Below are positions 20,801-26,915 of a stretch of 64,000 nucleotides of DNA, piece by piece. Within the stretch, counting starts at the first letter, position 1; every line of letters begins with the position of its first letter. A program made the position numbers and the translations under genes. The stretch comes from Flavobacterium ichthyis (GTDB lineage: Bacteria; Bacteroidota; Bacteroidia; Flavobacteriales; Flavobacteriaceae): positions 124,001 through 188,000 of the forward strand of contig NZ_JAABLM010000001.1 in NCBI RefSeq assembly GCF_009915155.1, given 5' to 3'. The notes beneath the pieces were generated by a model. It had not been told where the DNA came from, did no database searches, and was given only the letters and a program-made list of their open reading frames with translations.

Positions 20801-22138
20801 TTCATCAAATAAAGTGGGTTCAATCTCTTTCTTTACGGTTCTTTTCCTACTTCCTTTTTTTCTTACCAGAACATTGTTCAAAACCTGCCAGATTTTAAAT
20901 TCCTGAAACAAAGGCGAAGATTTAGGAGCAACTTTTAAGCCGATGGTTCTCTTGGTTTTTTGTCCGCTTTTATCGATTTCAATTTCTTTACTTTCAAATT
21001 CACAAAAACTTACCAAACCTTTCTGCGACTTGAGTTTTCTTTGATAAAAAATAACAATATCGCGGATTTCTGTTTTCAATTTTTCGGTTAATTCAAGATG
21101 AAATTCCGCTTGTGTTTCCCAAATTTTTTCAAATTCATCCAAATAATCCTGACGATAAAAAACCTGATTCTTCAATCTTGAGTGAGGGTTTGCTTTAATT
21201 TGTTCATACAAATATTGACCAACGGTCTGATTTTTAAAATATAACTCCTTACTTCTATCGCTGATTGCGCCCAAATATCCGCTGGAATTATTAAGATTAT
21301 TATTGATTTCGGTAATCACATAGGCAACCTCCTCTATTTCTAATTGTTTGCTAGTCGCTTCACTTCTCCATGCATAAGCTTGAAGTTTTTTCTCTTCCCT
21401 TGATTTTGCTTTATTTTCTGCGGTATTGAAACCATATTTTGACCAAAACATTGCAGAAGTTGCTCTTTGCCCTTTTCCTTTTAATTCTTTGTAAAATTCA
21501 TCAGTTAAAATTTCTGGATAAAACTGTTTCTGAAAATCCCACACTTTATCAAATTCCGCCTGCAAATCTGAACGGTAAAAATCTGGCAAATACTTTTTCC
21601 CCTCTTTTAATAATTGATATGCCAGCTGTCCCGGGGTTAGATTTTCTTCATACAATCTCTTCGCAACCGCCATTCCGTCTATGATTTGTCCTTCATCTTC
21701 ATTTTTGGCTTTACGACTGCTTTTATAACCACGTTTTTTATTGATTGCTAAAAACACTCTTGCTAACTCATCTTTCTCAATTTTTTCAACTGCAGATTTT
21801 GCTCTGAAAAAATAAGTTGAATGTGTTGTATTCTTACCGTTTTCAGCTAAAATAGTTTCATTGGTAATAATATTAGCTTTCAATAAAGTATCAATCAGAT
21901 TTTTTCTTCTGTCTTGATAACGGTCAAGATTTCGTCTAGCTCCACGTTTTAATGTTCTGTCAGCATTCACAGAAACCGGTTTTCCTTTTTCGAAATTCGT
22001 TTGTTCATCTGTAGTCAAAGGATTTACCCGAACTCCTATTTTCTTAATAGAAGATTGTTCAGGTGTATCGCCTTCAATAATGTGAGCGAAACCGATTGAT
22101 GTTGTTCCGAGGTCTAATCCCAATATATTGTTACTCAT
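17855..22138 (-). CDS. cas9: Cas9 nuclease, type II-C
   Basis: 1427 aa, in the large range seen in Bacteroidetes II-C Cas9. RuvC-I: ILGLDLGTTSIGFAHI with catalytic Asp9, followed by an Arg-rich bridge helix (RTLKRGARRNLDRYQDRRKN). RuvC-II: EIRIELAREL. HNH: YDIDHIIAQS with His811, then QANLDKGNRTANDY. RuvC-III: HRHHAMDALTVAFT. All nuclease residues are present, so the enzyme should be active. The C-terminal PAM-interacting part is long and Lys-rich. First gene of the operon; its promoter and an anti-repeat-containing 5' leader lie at 22139-22285. The PAM cannot be read from this window. Confidence 0.97.
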   Translation of the reverse strand: MSNNILGLDLGTTSIGFAHIIEGDTPEQSSIKKIGVRVNPLTTDEQTNFEKGKPVSVNADRTLKRGARRNLDRYQDRRKNLIDTLLKANIITNETILAENGKNTTHSTYFFRAKSAVEKIEKDELARVFLAINKKRGYKSSRKAKNEDEGQIIDGMAVAKRLYEENLTPGQLAYQLLKEGKKYLPDFYRSDLQAEFDKVWDFQKQFYPEILTDEFYKELKGKGQRATSAMFWSKYGFNTAENKAKSREEKKLQAYAWRSEATSKQLEIEEVAYVITEINNNLNNSSGYLGAISDRSKELYFKNQTVGQYLYEQIKANPHSRLKNQVFYRQDYLDEFEKIWETQAEFHLELTEKLKTEIRDIVIFYQRKLKSQKGLVSFCEFESKEIEIDKSGQKTKRTIGLKVAPKSSPLFQEFKIWQVLNNVLVRKKGSRKRTVKKEIEPTLFDEEKEIFVFDLETKQKLFDELNIKGNLKSAKIIELLGYKSSDWEMNYSELEGNRTNKVLYDAYLKILELEGYDEDLLKLQGKDDIDVSELKASAFEIKEMVKRIFEVLNINIEILEFDAELDGKDFEKQASYQLWHLLYSYQEDDSKSGNDTLFRLLEEKFGFKKEHSQILANVAFSDDYGNLSAKAMRKIYPFIKELHYDKACLQAGYKHSASSLTKEEIATRPLKNQLELLKKNSLRNPVVEKILNQLVNVVNTIIETNSKKDEHGNITEYFKFDEIRIELARELKKNAKERAEMTTNINASKIENEKIRNTIIKDFPHIKNPSKNDIVRYKLYQELAFNAFKDLYTDEKIDYEKLYSKNYDIDHIIAQSKVFDDSFSNKVLVSRQANLDKGNRTANDYMANKSPESYEKYKSIVETLFKEKKITKAKYQKLLKQESEIGDGFIDRDLRDSQYIAKKARNLLYEICRVVTPTTGSVTDKLRQDWDLINIMQELNFEKFKTLGLTEMVQKKDGSFKERIVDWSKRNDHRHHAMDALTVAFTKQSHIQFLNFLNARKDENHKLHNAIVGIENKETTWIYDEDGNKKRVFKSPILNFREQAKEHLENVLVSHKAKNKVVTKNKNKTKTKNGEKTKVELTPRGQLHKETVYGKYQYYVNKEEKISAKFNEETIQKVSNPIYKKLLLKRLSENGNDPKKAFAGKNVLSKNPIYLNEEKAETLPEIVKLTWLEEDYSIRKDITPENFKDLKTIEKVLDEGVKRILKNRLEKFENNPKKAFSDLDKNPIWLNEAKGISIKRVTISGVKNAEFLHYKKDHLGNEILDKDGKKIPVDFVSTGNNHHVAIYRDEKGNLQEKVVSLFDAVQLVNAGESIIDKNYNQGLGWQFLFTMKQNEYFVFPNEKTGFNPKEIDLLDPKNKKKISPNLFRVQKLATKNYMFRHHLETTVDDKKELKNIAFIHIQSCNLLKDIIKVRLNHLGDIVKIGEY

Positions 22139-22171
22139 AGCTTTATTCTTAATTGTTTTAATATTTTTTTA

Positions 22172-22217
22172 GTTGTGAATTGCCATCAAAATTTTTATCT
22201 TTGTGATTAGTCACAGC
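22172..22217 (+). repeat. Degenerate CRISPR repeat in the cas9 5' leader
   Basis: GTTGTGAATTGC at the start is identical to the array repeat. The rest (CATCAAAATTTTTATCTTTG, then TGATTAGTCACAGC) is a diverged copy, one base shorter. It has the same orientation as the array. On the cas9 mRNA (minus strand) it reads as an anti-repeat, GGCAATTCACAAC. Read on plus it contains TATCTTTG, a perfect Bacteroidetes -7 motif, with TTG 20 nt before it. Confidence 0.85.
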
Positions 22218-22254
22218 CGATAATTCATATTATGATTTAATCCTGAATTTTTAT

Positions 22255-22285
22255 CAAATTTAGTCATTTAATAGTAAATAACAAA
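22255..22285 (-). promoter_or_regulatory. Promoter of cas9-cas1-cas2
   Basis: On the minus strand, TTTG (22285-22282), 19 nt, then TAAATTTG (22262-22255): a perfect match to the Bacteroidetes TTTG / TAnnTTTG promoter. The start site would be near 22250, giving a 5' leader of about 110 nt that includes the degenerate repeat. Confidence 0.7.
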
Positions 22286-22303
22286 TCCTCATCAAAAAAA
22301 TAC

Positions 22304-22332
22304 TTGTTTATAAAATTTATTTTCTACCTTTG
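22304..22332 (+). promoter_or_regulatory. Promoter of the repeat-containing small RNA
   Basis: TTG (22304-22306), 18 nt, then TACCTTTG (22325-22332), a full match to the Bacteroidetes consensus. It is divergent from the cas9 promoter and lies 19 bp from it. The expected start site is near 22337. Confidence 0.6.
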
Positions 22333-22336
22333 CATA

Positions 22337-22549
22337 GCAATGAGATCAAAATTGATAATTTCGACCACATTAGAGTTACAAAAAATAGAATATTTTTTCA
22401 TTAATTATATTTTATACATTGTATTGCAAGCAAAGGAAGACGAATGTTTCATCGATGAGACACTAACGTTTTTACATTAAAAAAACAAGTATTTCATTTG
22501 ATGAGCTGTGAATTGCTTTCCTCTTTCAATGTCTTCCTTTGCTTTTTTT
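22337..22549 (+). ncRNA. Putative natural guide RNA (scaRNA/tracr-L-like) aimed at the cas9 promoter
   Basis: No open reading frame of note. The 3' end is GCAAAGGAAGAC (22430-22441) pairing perfectly with GTCTTCCTTTGC (22531-22542), then T7, a terminator-like end. Inside lies GCTGTGAATTGCTTTC (22505-22520), 15 of 16 bases identical to the start of the CRISPR repeat; 14 of these can pair with the tracrRNA anti-repeat. The 22 nt before it (22483-22504) occupy the spacer position. They are complementary to 22288-22309 upstream of cas9: 9 nt on the repeat-proximal side (counting G22505) and 12 nt on the distal side, interrupted by 2 nt against 1 nt. Boundaries and function are inferred. Confidence 0.55.
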
Positions 22550-22693
22550 AGACAATATATTTTTTTGAACTATTTCTTTAATAAGTTTTAATTCGTTCGA
22601 AAATTTAACTATAAATCTATAATTCGCGCATATTACGATGAAGATTTTTTATTTCCTTACGGATTTCCGTAAACCGATTAAAAAAGTTTTTAT

Positions 22694-22701
22694 TTATATT
22701 T
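22694..22701 (+). promoter_or_regulatory. -7 promoter element of tracrRNA
   Basis: TATATTTG is a perfect TAnnTTTG. Its spacing puts the start site at about 22706, the first base of the anti-repeat. No clear TTG/TTTG at the -33 position was seen. Confidence 0.6.
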
Positions 22702-22705
22702 GCAA

Positions 22706-22780
22706 CTGAAAGCAATTCACAATAAGGATTATTCCGTTGTGAAAACATTTAGCGCCTCGACTATCTTCGGGGCTTTTTTT
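22706..22780 (+). ncRNA. tracrRNA
   Basis: About 75 nt. The anti-repeat TGAAAGCAATTCACAAT pairs with GTTGTGAATTGCTTTCA at the 5' end of the array repeat (17 pairs, one G.U). It is followed by AAGGATTATTCCGTTG, the nexus region in a form very like that of other type II tracrRNAs (compare AAGGCTAGTCCGTTA of S. pyogenes). The 3' end is GCCTCGA (22755-22761) pairing with TCGGGGC (22767-22773) and then T7. It is transcribed away from cas9. This RNA fixes the transcription direction of the array. Confidence 0.9.
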
Positions 22781-23166
22781 ATGCCATAAAATTTCGTGAT
22801 TTTTTGGTGCTAAAAAAAAAAAAAAAAATGATACCTATTTAAAAGAGTAATATGCCACTACTATTTTTTCTATTAGTGGATCAAGTAATTTTGGTAATTC
22901 ACAATGCAGAAGAATATTTTTACTGATTTCACTGTTATAAAATTCACAAACGATTAGCTTGATTGTAATTCCATTAGGTTTAACGACTAGAAAGCATAAT
23001 GTTCGAGTTAATAACATTCGGTGTTTTGTTTAGCTTTAGGAAGTTGTTTTAAACTATCAAAACGCAAAACGGCTAGTATTTTAAAAGACTTAATCGTAGG
23101 TTGGAGGCTAATTTATAATTCAGAAGTTAAAAGCGAAAAACTAAAATTTCGGCGGTATTTTTTGTT
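22781..23166. other. Intergenic, no supported gene
   Basis: AT-rich sequence with a 16-A run near 22813-22828. A 60-codon minus-strand frame at 22835-23017 has no recognisable features and is not called. No RNA structure or repeat was seen. Confidence 0.5.
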
Positions 23167-23355
23167 CTATTCCACACTCTGAAAACCATTGCAAAGTTCG
23201 GCAATGAGTTCAATAAAAATTGGGTCGTGGTGGTCCAGCTCATAGAATTTTGTACGCAATTCATCTAGGCTGATAAATCCGTGCTCCCTTGCCATTCGAA
23301 CGCCTTCATCGTAAAATTCGTATTTCAATCTCTCAATGTTTGCCACCTTTTGCAT
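23167..23355 (-). CDS. Small conserved-type protein, paralog A
   Basis: 62 aa. LKYEFYDEGVRMAREHGFISLDELRTKF aligns closely with LKEAFYNEGVRLAEERGFISLEEITNHF of the protein at 24001-24195, and both end with ELCNGF/ELCKGF. Such conservation between two short frames shows they are real genes. They flank a receiver-domain gene, all on the same strand, so they may be one transcript. Function unknown; the acidic, helical pattern suggests a small protein-protein interaction module. Confidence 0.65.
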   Translation of the reverse strand: MQKVANIERLKYEFYDEGVRMAREHGFISLDELRTKFYELDHHDPIFIELIAELCNGFQSVE

Positions 23356-23419
23356 AGCCGGATTTTTATAATTGTATATTTTATTTAAAAAGGGATAGAT
23401 TGTAAATTTGTATAAAGCA

Positions 23420-23857
23420 TTAACCCGACCGAACGTAAGGTACCGCGCCTCCGAATTCGATAGTGCCTATCAAAATTTTGTGCAGCAAATTTTTTAATTT
23501 AGAAAAATCGCGGGGTTTGGTAACAAATAAATTTGCACCTCCTGAAAAGGCTCGAGATACATGTTGCTCTTGTGAAGATGTAGTGTACATGGCAATCATT
23601 CCGGCTAAATGCAGCTCTTCCCGAATAATCCTCAATGCTTCAAATCCCCCCATAAGTGGCATGTTAAGATCAAGAAATAAAATATCCGGCTGATTATGTT
23701 GTGGATTGGATAAATAGTTAATAAGTTCTATCCCATTTTTAAAAAAATGAAATTCATAGTACTCAATCACAGCGCCAATGGCATCTTCAAAAATTTGAAT
23801 GTCGTCGATATCATCGTCCGCCAAAACGATGACTAATTTGTTTAAAATTTTATGCAT
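23420..23857 (-). CDS. Single-domain response regulator (receiver only)
   Basis: 145 aa. Receiver fold with the acidic cluster ADDDIDD (residues 13-19), phospho-acceptor Asp63 in ILFLDLNMP, Thr/Ser in MYTTSS, and Lys in FVTKP. There is no output domain, and the last 15 residues form a short extra tail. It resembles the Rcp1-like receivers common in Bacteroidetes. No histidine kinase is adjacent, so the partner is elsewhere. The small paralogous proteins on both sides may belong to the same signalling unit. Confidence 0.88.
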   Translation of the reverse strand: MHKILNKLVIVLADDDIDDIQIFEDAIGAVIEYYEFHFFKNGIELINYLSNPQHNQPDILFLDLNMPLMGGFEALRIIREELHLAGMIAMYTTSSQEQHVSRAFSGGANLFVTKPRDFSKLKNLLHKILIGTIEFGGAVPYVRSG

Positions 23858-24000
23858 GTTGACCGTTGTATTTATCGAATTATAATGACTTGTTTATTAA
23901 GAGTGAAATCGCTAATATTCTCAAATGAAAATTAAAAACATTAAACATCTTATTAAATCGTTCAGTTGATAATTTACTCAGTTGAAATACGGCAATTGAT

Positions 24001-24195
24001 TTATTTTTTTGGAACGCTGTCAAACCCTTTACATAGTTCACCCATAAAAACAATGAAATGCTCCGTGGTTTGATCCACATCAGGGAAATGATTGGTAATT
24101 TCTTCCAAACTAATAAAACCCCTTTCTTCTGCAAGTCTCACGCCTTCGTTATAAAACGCTTCCTTTAATATATCCAAATCTTTAATCATGACCAT
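24001..24195 (-). CDS. Small conserved-type protein, paralog B
   Basis: 64 aa, related to the 62-aa protein at 23167-23355 (shared F-Y-EGVR-A---GFISL-E and F--ELC-GF-SV). First gene of the minus-strand group B-receiver-A. The start may be M1 or M3 (MVMIKDLDIL). The 206 bp to the divergent gene at 24407 must hold promoters for both directions; no full consensus was found there. Confidence 0.62.
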   Translation of the reverse strand: MVMIKDLDILKEAFYNEGVRLAEERGFISLEEITNHFPDVDQTTEHFIVFMGELCKGFDSVPKK

Positions 24196-24406
24196 GACAC
24201 AATCTATTTTTTTAGTAAATTTAAACCTGATTTTTATTTTAGGGGTTATAAATACTACTGAAAGGCTTACATCATTTTTATAGACAGATTTAAGAATGAT
24301 ATTGAATTGAGATACTGATAATTACCAAAAAAGTCCCTTAAATCATTCTTAATTTTTTTTACATAATAAAAATCTTCAGTAATTTTAGGTAAAACACTAT
24401 GTTATT

Positions 24407-24802
24407 ATGGAAGCACTTGTAGAAATAAAAATGGATAAAAAATTAGAGCATTTGCAATTAGCAGATCCCCAAACCGAAAAATACAACGAGATTGTGAACG
24501 AAATATTGAAAGTAAAAACGTTCCATCTCGAAAGTATAAAACCTTACGATGGAAGCATTAATTACGAAGAAGATTTTACGGCTAAAGAAATTGACGATGC
24601 AACCTACATCACCGTTTTGGCAGATGTTAGTCAGGCGGACTTTGACAATTATATGCAGCATTCGGAAAATATCATCAATGCCGCAATTGACAGCATCAGC
24701 AGTCGGGATAAGGATTTGCTTTTGGCGAGAGAATTTGGACGGGAAGCTTTTTTATATTTTAATTACAAAGAAAGTACTCAGCCAAACGAAGCTACTATTT
24801 GA
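24407..24802 (+). CDS. Hypothetical protein
   Basis: 131 aa, acidic, no signal peptide or membrane segment. It is predicted to be mostly helical (MDKKLEHLQLADPQTEKYNEIVNEILKVKT..., NYMQHSENIINAAIDSISSRDKDLLLAREFGREAFLYF). I recognise no family. It stands alone between the receiver group and the AraC regulator; the 263 bp that follow show no clear feature. The ATG at 24428 is an alternative start. Confidence 0.55.
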   Translation: MEALVEIKMDKKLEHLQLADPQTEKYNEIVNEILKVKTFHLESIKPYDGSINYEEDFTAKEIDDATYITVLADVSQADFDNYMQHSENIINAAIDSISSRDKDLLLAREFGREAFLYFNYKESTQPNEATI

Positions 24803-25065
24803 CCTCAAAAATCAAGGGTATTGATTGACATTCAGCCAACTGTTTTGCGTTTAAGATAGCAACAACGGTTGGTTTTTTTTTGGGGGCAAAGAAATGTAGT
24901 GTACTTTTGAATAAGTACTTTATAAATAAAGATTCAATATATTTCAGATATCACAATAAAAGTCAAAATGAACTGGTTATTTTGAAAAAAAATTTTCATT
25001 ATAATGTAGAATTGTTGTTAATTAGCACACGATAATTTGCAATAAAGAACCCCCACTTTTCTAAA

Positions 25066-26766
25066 ATGCGTATTTTTATTTTAATCCTGATAATACTATC
25101 GACTAATAGCGTTAATGCTCAAGAATTGAGCGAAGCAGAAATAATTAAAACGCGAAATATTCAAGAATATCTTATTTCCAATCCCGAAAAAGCCTATGCC
25201 GAAGCATTGGAAATTAGCAAATGTAAAAATGAGCTGTTTCGTTTTTATGGGAGCTATTACATCGCCAATTATTTTTACAATAAATCCGATTTTAATCATT
25301 CTAAAACCCTTTTGCTAACGTTAATTGAAAACATTGAAAAAGCAAACCAGAACAAATCGGGTGCGGTTTATCAAGAATTACTGGGGATGGCGGTGAATAA
25401 GCTTTTTTATATCCATAAAAATTTAGGCGAATACGATACTGCATTATTTTACCTTGAGAAATACAAAAATAGTGTTCCACGAAACAAATTTAATGAACAA
25501 TACGGCCTTATTAAAGTAGCAACTGGCGATTACGTTAACGGCATTAGCCTCTTGAAACAAGAGCTGTTGACAACGCCACACCTAAAATTAGGTGTGGGTG
25601 AAAAAGAGGCGATGAATAAAAAATTATTTGCGGATAAATACAATATTATTGGTGAAGCGTATCAAAATTATTATGTACAGTCTCCGCAAAAAAAATTTCT
25701 AGATTCTGCAAACAACTATTTTGATGAATCCGCAAAAATGCTACTTGAAGCCCATTTTCAACCTGAATATACCCAAGCTTTGCTCAATATGCGGAAAGCA
25801 AAGAGCGCTGCTTTGGCGGGAGATTATGAGCAATCTATGTCATTATACCGAACAAGAGTAAAATTTCCTGTAATAAAGGAACATATAAGAACGCTGCAAT
25901 TATTTGATTTAGGAATGGCAGACTGTTTTCATCATTTGAAGCAAGTAGATTCCGCGTTATTTTATGGTCAGAAATATATTGAGAGTTATGAAAATACAAA
26001 GGTTTCTAAGGAAAATTTGTTGATGGCTTACAACATTATGACCCAATGTTATCAAGAAAAAAAAGACCATCGAAAAGCCTACTCTTTCGCTCAAAAAAGT
26101 TTAGAATTGATTCGGTCAATTGAAGCCATTAAGAGTAAATCGTTAAACTTTTTGCATAACTATGATTTAGAAATTATAGAGGCAGAATCTAATAAAGTAA
26201 TTCAATCTAAAAATCACATCAAAATATTATTATTTGCCATACTTATTGTTTTAATCCTAGTTGTGTATGGATTTTATCATTACTATAAAAAGCAGCAAGA
26301 AAATCATGCCCGGTTTTTAAATATTATACAAAATTTAAAAGGTGCAAAAATGGTGATGCCTGAACCATCTGCCGTTACAGTTGAACCTCCTTTAAGGCAG
26401 ACTATGGATAGCAAGCTTGTTGAGAAATTGTCTCTAGGCTTAAAAAAACTAGAGGAAAAAGAATACTTTTTAGATCCGAATTTTAAATTAGCATTAGTCG
26501 CAAAAAAATTAAATACCAATACGGCCTACTTGTCACAATATTTTAATCAGTCAATGCAAAAAACCTTTACTGAATATACACAAGAATTACGTATTCAATA
26601 TGTGCTTCAAAAACTTAAAGATTCGCCACAGTTTCGTAAATATACCTTGCAAGCAATGGCGGAAGAGGTAGGATATAAAGATGCCAATACATTTGTTCGT
26701 GTGTTCAAAAAGCAAACTGGACTCTCACTCAATTATTATATTGACAAGACAGAAAACAGCTCTTAA
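25066..26766 (+). CDS. TPR-transmembrane-AraC type transcriptional regulator
   Basis: 566 aa. Signal peptide (MRIFILILIILSTNSVNAQ), then a periplasmic helical part with TPR-like repeats (about 30-370), a membrane segment at about 384-405, and a cytosolic C-terminus. The AraC helix-turn-helix pair lies at about 460-560: LALVAKKLNTNTAYLSQYFNQ... and LQAMAEEVGYKDANTFVRVFKKQTGLS. This architecture is common in Bacteroidetes as a one-component membrane sensor. Its target is unknown; the genes just downstream encode secreted RCC1 proteins and are the natural candidates. Confidence 0.88.
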   Translation: MRIFILILIILSTNSVNAQELSEAEIIKTRNIQEYLISNPEKAYAEALEISKCKNELFRFYGSYYIANYFYNKSDFNHSKTLLLTLIENIEKANQNKSGAVYQELLGMAVNKLFYIHKNLGEYDTALFYLEKYKNSVPRNKFNEQYGLIKVATGDYVNGISLLKQELLTTPHLKLGVGEKEAMNKKLFADKYNIIGEAYQNYYVQSPQKKFLDSANNYFDESAKMLLEAHFQPEYTQALLNMRKAKSAALAGDYEQSMSLYRTRVKFPVIKEHIRTLQLFDLGMADCFHHLKQVDSALFYGQKYIESYENTKVSKENLLMAYNIMTQCYQEKKDHRKAYSFAQKSLELIRSIEAIKSKSLNFLHNYDLEIIEAESNKVIQSKNHIKILLFAILIVLILVVYGFYHYYKKQQENHARFLNIIQNLKGAKMVMPEPSAVTVEPPLRQTMDSKLVEKLSLGLKKLEEKEYFLDPNFKLALVAKKLNTNTAYLSQYFNQSMQKTFTEYTQELRIQYVLQKLKDSPQFRKYTLQAMAEEVGYKDANTFVRVFKKQTGLSLNYYIDKTENSS

Positions 26767-26835
26767 AACACTAATTATCAATATCATAAACCGGCTTGAA
26801 TATCTCGATTATTTATAAATAGTAGTAACTATAAA

Positions 26836-26866
26836 TTGATTGATTTTTATAAACTTGCTACTTTTG
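26836..26866 (+). promoter_or_regulatory. Promoter of the large RCC1 protein gene
   Basis: TTG (26836-26838), 20 nt, TACTTTTG (26859-26866). The -7 motif matches TAnnTTTG fully and lies 50 bp before the ATG. Confidence 0.55.
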
Positions 26867-26915
26867 TTAAAACTATCCAAAAAAAACCTTAAATATTTAA
26901 CTGTATTTTGTCAAT

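Noticed and set aside
22835..23017. 60-codon minus-strand frame beside the tracrRNA
   Set aside because: No homology-like motif, no promoter, and it starts in AT-rich filler; not supported as a gene.
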